Assembly (NCBI GenBank): GCA_021521415.1
Contig: JAIQDT010001101.1
Coordinates: 434,001-498,000 of the forward strand
Length of the DNA stretch: 64,000 nt
Source: Bidens hawaiensis
Lineage: Eukaryota > Streptophyta > Magnoliopsida > Asterales > Asteraceae
Direction of reading: 5' to 3'
Part shown: in pieces, positions 11,166 to 22,023 of the stretch
Layout: the number at the start of each line of letters is the position of its first letter
Position numbering within the stretch: position 1 is the stretch's first letter
Notes under the pieces: model-generated
Database searches by the model: none
Told to the model about the DNA's origin: nothing
What the model saw: the letters and a program-made list of their open reading frames with translations, nothing else
Program-made: the position numbers and the translations under genes

Positions 11166-12263
11166 GTAGCATATAATTGGTAAATAAAGCAAAGGACAAA
11201 GGTCCAAATGTTTTAAAGAAACAAATGATTTTATCAAGGTTAAAAGCTATACGAAATAGACTAAAGGTCTAAAGCTAGATCGTTGATCTAGTTATTTATA
11301 CAAAGGTTATTCTCGTACTATAGGTCCGAGATAACAAAACAAGAAGGCAAGAATCAGAAAACAGGAATCAGTATCAGAAACTAATTATAAATAAACAAGG
11401 TGAATACGCCCCAAACCTTTTATATTGAGTCAGAATGTTTGCATAGGATTTACGAATCCTTAAAACTTTGTGTACAATAATAAGAAACGGACACTTTGAT
11501 TAAGAGTATACATGTGTCTGGATCCAAACATACATGGTGACTCGGCATTTATCCGAGGCCATGCATATCATCAACATGCCTCCGAAGGTCTACGGGACTG
11601 TTCAGAGAAATGATATTGTGAATATAATTAATTGTACATGGTACTTAGGGTAATTTGATCCCAATATAGTTGGGTGCCTAATGAGTAGTCACAAAGGTAT
11701 TATTGTTGGTTTCACAAAGGTATTGAAAAAGAGATTTTAGAGTCAGCGTTATTCACCAGCTTTGTGCTGACGTATTTTCCCACCCATGTTACAGGGAAAC
11801 AAGAAAGGTTAGAACAGACAAGCAAGAAAGAATAGAAGATTGGAGTTATAGTCATTAGATGCTATCTGATGGCTCAGATATTTAATTCAAAATATTATAA
11901 AAGAAATATGTTTTCGAAAGAAATGTATTTGAAACATTGAACGGGTATTTAAACCCTAGAGTTTAATAAGTTTTCAAAGTAATAATATTTTATTAAAGAC
12001 TTCCGCTGAAATAAAACCTGCAACTCTGATTTATTTACAAAACATGTACCAACTATTGGTCACACTCCTAGGCCGTAAGTTGGGGTGTGACATGGAGAAA
12101 GCCGGACCAACCACAGTTCAAGGCGTGTCAATGGTCATATGAACACATCAAAATTATAAAGAAATGCCAAGATGATCACCTTCTTCACTACATAATTTGT
12201 ATCAGGTTTGGTCCGGGTAAATTTAAGTGTTGGTGGCATGACCCGTTTATTTATTTGTTCTAA

Positions 12264-13162
12264 AACACTTTTATGTTTACCATCAATTTCTTACAACCCC
12301 ATGGTAAACTCATCAAACTAAACGGGTCGTATAACAATTTTCAATATCAAAAAGCCACCCGTTAATAAGGGGTTGTGAGTCTAGCTATCGACTATTGCGA
12401 AATGTAGCATGTTATGATTTTCATGTGTTTTGTTTATGGTTGTATGTAGGGTTGCACCGTTTTCCCTCATTGGTGCAACCCATTTGTGTGTTTTTTTTAA
12501 TTACCTTATTTTGTCGCAAACTATATATCGATGGTTTGGATTATGTTGGTTTTAGGATGATGTTCGTTGGATGCTTTTATTATATATGATGGGTTTATAA
12601 TTTGTTTGTTAGTATGTCAGTGGCATGTTTTGGTTTCTTTGGTTTTCGATGCTTTCACGCGTTGCCAAATCTTTGATTTTGGCAGATTTCTGGATTTCAA
12701 GGGAGTTTTTCTGTTCTCTCTTTTGCACTTACTTTTATAGTTTTTTGTTGTACAACGAGGGCGTTGTACAATTCAAGTGTGGGGAGGGAATTTGAACTTT
12801 GTTTGTCTAAAATTAAATTTTTTTGCAAAACTCCTAAATAAATTTTTGTGACAAATAAGCAATTTTTAATTCAAACTTTAATTGCATTGTCCTGAAGCAC
12901 AAATCTTTTAGACATTCAAGCCGAAAATCTTTAAAAAGACATACCTTTAAACATGACAAACAAAAAGATTCACATTCTTACTTTGCAAAAATTACCCATT
13001 CCGCAAGTTTCCGTGAGTTAGCCTCGTTAGTTGTTTTTGCTCATGTTTTTGCGGGCAATTGAGTGAGCCGGGTGATTATTGCAAACCAGAACTTGTTTTT
13101 GGCATGCATTTCAAACCATATACATATACATAGTATAAACCATTTGAGGAATTTAGGATAAA
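12264..13162 (+). other. Non-coding 3' interior of Athila-like element
   Basis: No convincing frame. A purine tract AAGTGTGGGGAGGGA near 12776 resembles the polypurine tract before the 3' LTR at 22908, so it may be an internal or relic tract. The last bases, CCCAT at 13163-13167, are the TSD of the next insertion. Confidence 0.5.
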
Positions 13163-13167
13163 CCCAT

Positions 13168-15063
13168 TGTCACACCCCCATCTTAGGCTTAGGAGTGTGA
13201 ACCATAGTTGGTACCACATTTGTAAATAAATCAGAGTTGCGGGTTAATGCGGAAGACTTAAATAAACATGTGGTTTTAAAGTTAACATATTTATATTACA
13301 AAAGACGAGACTAAAGTCTCGTTTAGTATTTACTTGTTTATATGTTTTTACAAAAACATCACATTTTAATATTTAAACAAAATTATCCGAGCCATCGGAT
13401 TCTTGAGCTTCTTCGTCCTTTAAGCTCTAATCTTGGTTACCTGCAAAATGTTATAAAATACGTCAGCAGCGAATGCTGGTGAATATGCTGACGCAAAAAT
13501 ATTTTCTTTACTTAAATACCCCTCGAGACCACGTAAGTCTCGGCCCATCTTGGCTAAGGAATAATCAAGTTACAATAAACATCATTATAAATTCGAGTCT
13601 CTACACTAGGTCACCCCAGCAAAACACCGCAGCGTTTCGACGTACTTAGGTACCATAAATATACACAAGGTCATTCTCACTCGAACATACTTTGGTTCGG
13701 CCCATCGTGGCTGGAGGTCGTGACCAGGCGTGGTGCGACGTGCCCACCGCATACCACATATGTAAGGATCCAGACAAACGTATACTACAACCTGAGGGCT
13801 AGGCTCATACTCTTATTTACAATGTTTTTAGAGACACGTAGCCTCATGTAAAGTTTTACACATAACACGTTTGATTTGTTTGAAAACAAGTTTGTAAAAG
13901 TGGGGCGTATTCACCTTTTGATAGGGATCGGTTTCCAACACCGTCCGTGAGTTCTTCTCTTGCTATCTCGCACCTATATTACGAGTATAACTTTTGATAG
14001 TCAGATACACGATCCGACTTAAGACCTTTAGTCTTATTTATCTCGATGAACCTTTAGTTCATAATCTCTTTTACTTTAAAACATTTAGTTTTAATAGTAT
14101 TTTATAAACCTTTAGTTTATTCTTAAAACCCGACGTTTCTTCTTCTTTAAGAAACGTATTCTTTTCTTTATTATTTAAGAATACTCATTATTCTTAAATA
14201 ATATATTTTATAATAAAGATTAATCATATTCATATATATACTCACATATTTGTTTTCATTTTTCTTTTCTTTATTTTATATGTTTCATCGTTTATCGAGA
14301 ATAACTTCGACTTGGGTATTAAGCCTTTATAATATTTTACTATATTTTGGTCGGGCATCATGCCTACCATTGTTGGCTTAGAAATACCCTAGTTACTTGG
14401 GCAGCACTTCGACGCCAATTGCTCTTTTCTACTCTTGGCACGCTTCTCGAGACACCAACACTTCTAGGCACGCACTTCGAGACGATTGTCGGAACGTTGG
14501 GACAGTACTTCTTTCTTGTTTGGAATATCGTCGGGGAATGGCACAAATATCGAGGTTTCGGGGCACGTTTATCGAGGTGGATCAATGGCACGCTTTTCAA
14601 GGTTTAGAGAGAGAGAGAGAGAGAGTAGTAAGAGAGTAATATGTGTGTTTTGGGATGAGATGGATCTGAACTCGTAGCTGCCTATTTATAGGCTGAAATT
14701 GAATCCCGTCGCGGTACACGACGGGTCCTTTGGCAAGCCCGTCGCGTACCGCGACGTAGGCTTGATGAATCAGTGGGTAGACCTGCCACGTGGTGACACG
14801 TGGCGACACGTGGCAAACGTGTTGCCACGTGGTGACACGTGGCGACAAACTTTGCCACTGTGTGCCACGTGGCACACGTGTCACTGCGTGTCAGATACCC
14901 CATCGCGGTACGCGATGGGGCTCTCTTCTGATCCATCGCGTAGCACGATGGGTCAGGAGATTTAGAATTTTCATTTTAGCCCTTTGAGTTTGGAATTTGG
15001 CAAAATTGGTCCCTTGACTTTGGAAACTTGACATTTATGACCCAAAATTTACGTGATGTTACA
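13168..15063 (-). repeat. 3' LTR of the Tekay-like element
   Basis: 1,896 bp; on the minus strand TGTAACATCACG...GGGGGTGTGACA. It contains a minus-strand TATA box at 14687-14695, a (GA)n run at 14603-14626, a seven-copy CACGTG array at 14788-14882 and CATCGCG palindromes near 14900-14950. It is 216 bp longer than its 5' partner, which lost the CACGTG array. Confidence 0.93.
14788..14882. promoter_or_regulatory. G-box (CACGTG) array
   Basis: Seven CACGTG hexamers in 95 bases with regular GTGA/GCGA spacers, 100-190 bases upstream of the minus-strand TATA box at 14687-14695. A matching array is at 842-955 and a similar one at 27697-27800. The 5' LTR of this same element has lost it. Confidence 0.65.
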
Positions 15064-15082
15064 TCCTCCCCACCTTGAAATA
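15064..15082 (-). other. Polypurine tract
   Basis: The minus strand reads TTTCAAGGTGGGGAGGATG up to the 3' LTR start. The same tract, TTCCAAGGTGGGGAGGA, precedes the LTR at 30518. It primes plus-strand DNA synthesis. Confidence 0.85.
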
Positions 15083-15099
15083 AATCTCGTCCTCGAGAT

Positions 15100-15505
15100 T
15101 GCTTCATGAGAATAGGTGGGGATATTTCTTTCTCATTTCGGACTCGAGTTCCCATGTGAACTCGGGCCCTCTTCGGGAATCCCATTATACTTTTACGATC
15201 TTCAAAGTTCGCCGTTTAAGTTTCTTTAATTTTGAATCTTCGATTTGGATTGGACATTCTACGAATTTTAAGTTCTCGTTAATTTCTACGTCTTTTAATG
15301 GCACTGAAAGAGATTCATCAGCTAGACACTTTCGTAGATTTGAAATATGGAATACATCGTGTATCCCTTGCATTTCCTCGGGTAGTCGCAAACGGTATGC
15401 GACGGTACCAACTCGTTCAAATATCTCGAAGGGTCCAACAAATCGAGGACTTAACTTCCCTTTCTTGCCGAATCGAACTACGCCTTTCCATGGCGAGACT
15501 TTCAA
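15100..15505 (-). pseudogene. Integrase C-terminal module and chromodomain-like tail
   Basis: The minus-strand frame 15505-15185 encodes the integrase end: a [12 protein letters not shown] segment (GPF motif) followed by [16 protein letters not shown] near 15183-15185 lies where related elements have a sense codon; past it the same phase reads WDSRRGPEFTWELESEMRKK, the usual last part of Tekay-type chromodomains, up to about 15105. The chromodomain targets integration to chromatin. Here it would be cut off. Confidence 0.75.
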
Positions 15506-15630
15506 AAGAACTTTGTCACCAACATTGAACTCTAACGGCTTACGACGGACATCGGCGTAATTCTTTTGGCGATCACGTGCCGTCTTAAGTCGTTCTCGGA
15601 TTTGAAGAATTTTATCGGTGGTTTCTTGGA

Positions 15631-16623
15631 CTACTTCGGGTCCAGATAATTGATTATCTCCGGTTTCAGACCAGCATACGGGCGTCCTACACTTTCGACC
15701 ATATAACGCCTCAAATGGTGCGGTTTGAATGCTCGTGTGATAACTATTGTTATATGAAATTCCATTAGGGGTAAGTGGTCATCCCAACTTCCACCTAAGT
15801 CTATCACACAAGCTCGGAGCATATCTTCCAACGTTTGGATTGTTCTTTCGCTTTGCCCATAGGTTTGTGGATGATAGGCGGTGCTAAGGTTTAGCCTTGT
15901 GCACTTTGTAAATAAATCTAGAGTTTGTGGATAATGCCTCCATATCTTTAGTGCAAAGATTATGGCGCCTAACTCTAGATCGTGAGTTATGTAGTTCTTT
16001 TCATGCACTTTGAGTTGTCGAGAGGCGTAAGCGATTACTTTCTTTCGTTGCATTAACACACATCCCAAGCCGGAATGATATGCATCGCAAAAGACAACGA
16101 AATCTTTAATACCTTCTGGCAAGGCCAGTATAGGAGCTTGGGTAAGCTTTTGTTTAAGTATATCGAATGCCTCTTGTTGATTTGTTCCCCATTCATATTT
16201 AATGTTCTTGCGAGTTAAGGAGGTTAAGGGAACAGCGATTCGGGAAAAGTTTTCAATGAATCTTCGGTAATAGCCGGCCAATCCTAAGAAACTTCTAATC
16301 TCGGTTGGCGACTTTGGAATTTCCCACTTAGAGATGGCTTCAATCTTAGCGGGATCCACTTGAATACCGTTTTGGTTAATGATGTGACCAAGAAATTGCA
16401 CTTCGTGCAACCAGAACTCGCATTTCGAGAACTTGGCGTGCAACTTCTCGGTACTTAAAATTTCAAGTAAAGTTCGAAGATGATTTTCATGGTCGTCCTT
16501 AGACTTAGAATAAATGAGTATGTCGTCGATGAAAACGATCACAAATTTATCTAAGTAAGGCTTACAGATTCGGTTCATCATGTCCATGAACGCGGCTGGT
16601 GCATTAGTAAGTCCGAATGGCAT
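15631..16623 (-). pseudogene. pol fragment: RT 3' half, partial RNase H fused to integrase remnant
   Basis: 330 codons open on the minus strand. It starts at [12 protein letters not shown] (RT), has the active-site FIDDILIYS with FIDD at 16522-16533, then RNase H up to ALKIWRHY. At about 15930 the sequence jumps directly into [16 protein letters not shown], the integrase region with the last catalytic Glu. The rest of RNase H, the linker, the zinc domain and the first two integrase Asp residues are missing. The Asp of the usual PQTDGQ is Tyr here. Confidence 0.88.
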
Positions 16624-16735
16624 AATGGTGAACTCATAATGGCCATACCTTGTCCGAAACGCGGTCTTTGGAATGTCTTCAGATTGAACCTTGAGTTGGT
16701 GATAGCCGGAACGAAGATCGATTTTTGAAAAGAAG

Positions 16736-17773
16736 CTAGCACCTTGAAGTTGGACGAACTACATCATCGATACGCAGAAGTGGATAACAATTTTTGATTG
16801 TAACTTTGTTGAGAGCTCGGTAATCGATGCACATGCGCATAGATCCGTCCTTCTTTTTGACGAATAGTATCGGTGCTCCCCATGGTGATGAACTTGGTCG
16901 TATAAAACCTTTCTCGAGAAGTTCGTCCAATTGCTTATTTAGTTCTTTCATCTCGGTTGGTGCGAGGCGATACGGAGCCTTGGCGATCGGAGCAGTTCCA
17001 GAAATAAGATCGATCCTAAACTCTACTTCATGATCGGGAGGAATACCAGGAAGTTCATCGGGAAAGACATCAACATAGTCGGAAACAATGGGAACGTCTT
17101 TGATTTCTTTGGGTTTAGAGTCTTCGGTGACGTAGGCCATGAATGCTAAGCACCCTTGATTCAAACACTTGTTAGCCCTTATCACGGAGATTAGGCTAAC
17201 TTGGCCAGCGTCTTTATCCCCTTCAATTCGTATGGTACGTTTATCAGGGGCTTGAAGTTCAACGGTCTTGCTATTGCAAAGGATACTAGCATGGTTATCG
17301 GATAACCAATCCATACCCAATACAACATCAAAACCAGCAAGAGTCATTGGTAGCAATTGAATAGGTAAAACATAACCAGCTAATAAGATTTTTCCGTATT
17401 CTAGAGCTTCGGAGATTTTAACAATTTCGCCACTAGCGGTTTCGGCGCTTAGAGTTTTATTAAGTTTGATTAAAGGTTCGTTTAATAGACTACAAAATTT
17501 ATAATCTATAAAACTTAAATTGGATCCTGAATCAAACAAGACTCTAGCATAGGCGTTGTTAATAAGGAACGTACCAGTAATGGTTTCCGATGTGTCAGCT
17601 GCTTTCTTTGTGTCCAAAACGAAGACTCTTGCATTGCCCTTCTCGTGCTCGTTCTTCTGACCGCTACCACCTGCACCACCAATCGTAGGCTTATTCTTGG
17701 GACACTCAAAGCTAAGATGTCCCATATCCTTACAGTTATAGCAGATCATCTTCTTCTTCCAACAATCGGCCAT
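16736..17773 (-). pseudogene. gag zinc knuckle, protease and RT 5' half
   Basis: 345 codons. Begins in the zinc knuckle [14 protein letters not shown] (CX2CX4HX4C), followed by the protease with [10 protein letters not shown] (catalytic DSG near 17520-17533) and the RT N-terminal half with [32 protein letters not shown] one-base frameshift near 16745-16755, just after RIDD, disconnects it from the RT continuation at 16623; coding phase is regained in another frame ([14 protein letters not shown]). Confidence 0.88.
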
Positions 17774-18822
17774 GGCGTGGCCAGGTTTGTGACTTGAGTC
17801 ACAGAGTCGCGGAGTTAAGTGGCATCTACCCCTATGGTACTTTTTACAAGTTTTGCATTGTGGGATGTCGGGGTTGAAGCCAGACCTTCGTTGGTCAACT
17901 CCTTCACCCTTGAATCAGGTATTTCCTTCTTTTCTCGAGTCGTGTGTTTTCACGACGTTCTTATCTTCCTTTTTATTGTAGATCATTCCGCCCATCAAAT
18001 ACCCAGCCAACTCTATCGCGGAGTCAGCGGTTTGTGGCAAGTGTGACCTTACCATGTCACGGATCTCTCGTGGCAGTCCCCAAATATAACGTGTAACTTT
18101 GCTGGATTCTGGGGTAACCAGCTAAGGTACTAAACGACAGTATTCATGAAATTTCGTGTTGTACTCAGAAGGTTCGTTCCAATAACCTTGTGAGCCAAGA
18201 ATTTGGTTTGAATCTGGTCCGTTTCATGCATCGGACAAAATTTCGACATCAACAATTTCTTGAACTCGTTCCACGTCAAACCATACATCACTTCCCTTCC
18301 TCTACTCATAATCAATGTGTTCCACTATTCCAAAGCCTCGTCTTTGAACATCAGTGCAGAGTATTGGATCTTTTCTTCTTCAGAACACTTACTTATAACC
18401 ACAATTGTTTCTATCTCTTCGAGCCACCTTACAGTATTGATAGCTCCCTTGTCACCATGGAACTCTTTTGGTCCATAGTACTTAAAGTCTTTAAATGAAC
18501 ATCCACCAATTTTAAGTTTCTTGAACTCTTGACGAACCCCACCATCAGCGTTTGATTCATGTACGCTTTCATCCATACGAGAGGGTCTAGTACGGGGTTT
18601 AGAGACAGATTTTCGAGAAGGATGTTCAGATTGTGAATGTTTTGTTTGTCTCGATTGGGATCTAAATTCTGATTCGGCCCTTACGGCGTCTTTCACTACT
18701 TTTTGAATTTGTTTCATATATTTGTCGGGAATCGGTTCCTCTTTTTCGGGACCTTTTCCTATTTCTTCACGTCTTTCGGCTTCCTTTCGGGAGGCCTCTT
18801 AATTAACACTTTGTCGAGACAT
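17774..18822 (-). pseudogene. gag, broken
   Basis: The start ATG is at 18822-18820, but codon 8 is TAA (18801-18799). The coding phase continues through KYMKQIQKVVKDAVRAE into 18717-18325, which has the CSFKDFKYYGPKEFHGDKG and RWLEEIE segments of Tekay gag, then shifts phase to 18315-18130 (WNEFKKLLMSKFCP) and again before the zinc knuckle at 17773. Capsid function is lost. Confidence 0.8.
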
Positions 18823-19066
18823 TTTATCTTTACTTTTTAATCTTTTTCTTTTTAATCTGAAATTTATCATATTTCTTTTCTTTTAATACACAATTTTTTA
18901 TTTATTTACAAACATATATATATCACAAAATGATATATATCATTACAACATTCTTATATATCGTTTATGCGATATATAAGTTCCTATCCTTATTATATCA
19001 TATATACCACATAAACTATTTTACACATAACTCCATATCTTGAAATACACCATCATCACCGTCTTC

Positions 19067-20229
19067 TCAATCCTTCACAAACTTCTTAACAACTCTTGTC
19101 AGCTTATTGCATTTATGGAGAAGTGTTTCTCCCATCTTCTTCTTCTTTTTCCCATCAACAGCAATCTTCTTTCTCAAATCATCGGTCTCATGCAAAGCTC
19201 GATCCAGGTGTTCCTCTTGTGACTGGGGAATATTATTGGGATAGCCGTAACGAGGTGGTGGATCACGGTACCCCATCATCACCACGTCAAAATGATTCCT
19301 CGGATCTGGATACGGGTAAGCAGTCACATCGGATTGGTAGTTGAAGAAAGTGTCAGCAGCCTCATTCTGCTCTCGAATTTCTTTTGCTTGTTCTTCAACT
19401 GAGGGGATCTCGCCAGTGTACGGTGGGAAGCTTGACGATGCTTTGTCCTTGAGTTCTTGAAGAAATTGCATGTAAGGGTCAACGGAACCATAACCTGGGG
19501 TTGTTGAAGAAATGGTTCTTCCACCGGTTTCATCTCTTCATTCGGGTTGTCGGGAAATTCTTCTTCCTCAGGATCTGTCTCCTCCTCAGGTTCCTCTTCC
19601 GGATCTTCTTCATCGGTTATTGCAGGCACGTGGATCTTTTCATATGGCATTGTCACTCTTATCTTGGGCTTGTGAGATGCCCCTCCTTTATGTGAATTGG
19701 CAGAGTCCATCGTTGAAGTGCCGGTATGCCACTTTCGTTGATCGGAGTGGCATTCCATCCAATCGGAAGAAGGAGATTTTGGTTCCTCTTTGATTGTTCG
19801 GTTAGAAAGAAAAGCATATGACGGATGAGGATTTGGCGGTAGCTGTGTTGAACCTCCAGATGGATAATATGACGGAATCTCCATGGGTTGATAAGTCGGA
19901 ATCTCGGAAGGATAATACGTCGTTACCACAGATGGTTGGTACATTGACAGACTTGTCGGGTGATAACTTGAGTGTCTCGGCGGTTGGTACACTTGGTGTG
20001 GAGTATTGTCCAAATGGTAAATGGGACTTGATTCGATGTTGGGATGTTGGCTAGGTCCTTCGTTGGAATTGAAAAATGACTCGAAGTAATCTTTACTCAT
20101 GATGTCTTTTGGGAACTTATAGTACTTCCTTGCTCTTCTTGCTTCATTATCATAGTACTCCATTAATTTTTCATAAGACATCTTAGGTGGTTTAGAATGT
20201 AGAGAGGGAAAGAAAGGGTTACCAACCAA
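19067..20229 (-). pseudogene. Unrecognised ORF between PBS and gag
   Basis: A minus-strand frame of 301 codons (20229-19324; probable start MSYEKLMEYYDNEARR at 20181) and one of 134 codons (19471-19067) join by one base shift near 19495-19500. Together they would give about 400-440 residues. Contents in order: a basic KYYKFPKD segment, a proline/tyrosine-rich part (YQPPRHSSYHP, YYPSEIPTYQP), a long acidic run (DEEDPEEEPEEETDPEEEE), a QFLQELKDKASS segment and a KKKKK basic end. No domain is recognised. The place is between PBS and gag, in the same direction. It may be an added element gene or captured host sequence. Confidence 0.6.
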
Positions 20230-20322
20230 TCTTATCCCTATTCAAATAAACAAGTAAATATTTCCTATGCTTGGATCGAAGCTTGGGTATTGTTTTATGA
20301 TACCCAATTCGCTAAGATCGAT

Positions 20323-20337
20323 GGCTCTGATACCAAC
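20323..20337 (-). other. Primer binding site (initiator tRNA-Met type)
   Basis: The minus strand reads TTGGTATCAGAGCC directly after the 5' LTR end, complementary to the 3' end of plant initiator-Met tRNA. It defines the right LTR as the 5' LTR. Confidence 0.92.
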
Positions 20338-20338
20338 T

Positions 20339-22018
20339 TGTCACACCCCCATCTTAGGCTTAGGAGTGTGAACCATAGTTGGTACCACATTTGTAAATAA
20401 ATCAGAGTTGCGAGTTAATGCGGAAGACTTAAATAAACATGTGGATTTAAAGTTAACATATTTATATTACAAAAGACGAGACTAAAGTCTCGTTTAGTAT
20501 TTACTTGTTTATATGTTTTTACAAAAACATCACATTTTAATATTTAAACAAAATTATCCGAGCCATCGGATTCTTGAGCTTCTTCGTCCTTTAAGCTCTA
20601 ATTTTGGTTACCTGCAAAATGTTATAAAATACGTCAGCAACGAATGCTGGTGAATATGCTGACGCAAAAATATTTTCTTTACTTAAATACCCCTTAAGAC
20701 CACGTAAGTCTCGGCCAATCTTGGCTTAGGAATAATCAAGTTACAATAAACATCATTATAAATTCGAGTCTCTACACTAGGTCACCCCAGCAAAACACCG
20801 CAGCGTTTCGACGTACTTAGGTACCATAAATATACACAAGGTCATTCTCACTCGAACATACTTTGGTTCGGCCCATCGTGGCTGGAGGTCGTGACCAGGC
20901 GTGGTGCGATGTGCCCACCGCATACCACATATGTAAGGATCCAGACAAACGTATACTACAGCATGAGAGCTAGGCTCATACTCTTATTTACAATGTTTTT
21001 AGAGACACGTAGCCTCATGTAAAGTTTTACACATAACACGTTTGAATTGTTTGAAAACAAGTTTGTAAAAGTGGGGCGTATTCACCTTTTGATAGGGATC
21101 GGTTTCCAACACCGTCCGTGAGTTCTTCTTTTGCTATCTCGCACCTATAGTACGAGTATAACTTTTGTTAGTCAGATACACGTCCGACTTAAGACCTTTA
21201 GTCTTATTTATCTCGATGAACCTTTAGTTCATAATCTCTTTTACTTTAAAACCTTTAGTTTTAATAGTATGTTATAAACCTTTAGTTTATTCTTAAAACC
21301 CGACGTTTCTTCTTCTTTAAGAAACGCATTCTTTTCTTTATTATTTAAGAATACTCATTATTTAAATTTTATAACAAAGATTAATCATATTCATATATAT
21401 ACTCACATATATGTTTTCATTTTTCTTATATTTATTTTATATGTTTCATCGTTTATCGAGAATAACTTCGACTTGGGTATTAAGCCTTTATAATATTTTA
21501 CTATATTTTGGTCGGGCATCATGCCTACCTTTGTTGGCTTAGAAATACCCTAGTTACTTGGCAGCACTTCGACGCCAATTGCTCTTTTCTACTCTTGGCA
21601 CGCTTCTCGAGACACCAACACTTCTTGGCACGCACTTCGAGACGATTGTCAGAATGTTGGGACAGTACTTCTTTCTTGTTTGGAATATCGTCGGGGAATG
21701 GCACAAATATCGAGGTTTCGGGGCACGTTTATCGAGGTGGATCAATGGCACGCTTTTCGAGGTATAGAGAGGGAGTAGTGAGAGAGTAATATGTGTGTTT
21801 GGGATGAGATGGATCTGAACTCGTAGCTGCCTATTTATAGGCTGAAATTGAATCCCGTCGCGGTACGCGATGGGGCTCTCTTCTGATCCATCGCGTAGCG
21901 CGATGGGTCAGGAGATTTAGAGTTTTCATTTTAGCCTCTTGAGTTTGGAATTTGGCAAAATTGGTTCCTTGACTTTGGAAACTTAACATTTATGGCCCAA
22001 AATTTACGTGATGTTACA
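20339..22018 (-). repeat. 5' LTR of the Tekay-like element, with 216-bp loss
   Basis: 1,680 bp, matching 13168-15063 apart from scattered substitutions and one deletion. At 21855-21870 the sequence CCCGTCGCGGTACGCGATGG joins what in the 3' LTR are two separate GTCGCGGTACnCGA copies (near 14706 and 14911). The lost part holds the entire CACGTG array, leaving the TATA box near 21830 without it. Confidence 0.92.
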
Positions 22019-22023
22019 CCCAT

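Larger units (their letters stand above)
9797..12092 (+). mobile_element. Solo Tekay-like LTR
   Basis: 2,296 bp starting TGTAACATCCCC and ending GGGGTGTGACA, with TGGAG at 9792-9796 and again at 12093-12097. No internal region is present, so it is a solo LTR left by LTR-LTR recombination. In order it holds a promoter region with CATCGCG palindromes and CACGTG boxes, TATAAATA at 10574-10581, CGTGCC-rich leader, two TTCTTCTTGAAGAAGAA hairpins, and the CCTAGGCCGTAAG end block. Confidence 0.93.
9546..12263 (+). pseudogene. Small acidic ORF of the Athila-like element, split by a solo LTR
   Basis: From ATG 9546 a frame with EEDFDPVGDLNELEALLFGI runs to 9796, where the solo LTR 9797-12092 interrupts it. 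Leaving out the LTR and one copy of its TGGAG duplication, the frame goes on in phase from 12098 to a TAA at 12261-12263, ending in a GPGKFKCWW segment. The uninterrupted frame would be 138 codons. So it was open when the solo LTR's parent inserted. The function is unknown; position argues for a structural or remnant gag-related product. The GIP.VEVN motif resembles the end of the frame at 5487-5723. Confidence 0.5.
13168..22018 (-). mobile_element. Tekay-like Ty3/gypsy chromovirus, internally deleted
   Basis: Complete insertion on the minus strand: 5' LTR 22018-20339, PBS at 20337-20323, an unassigned ORF, gag, pol, polypurine tract, and 3' LTR 15063-13168. CCCAT flanks both sides (13163-13167 and 22019-22023). 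It is dead: gag has an early stop and several frameshifts, RT has a frameshift, and a deletion fuses RNase H to the end of the integrase core. The PBS type, GPF module and chromodomain-like tail support a chromovirus of the Tekay type. Confidence 0.93.
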
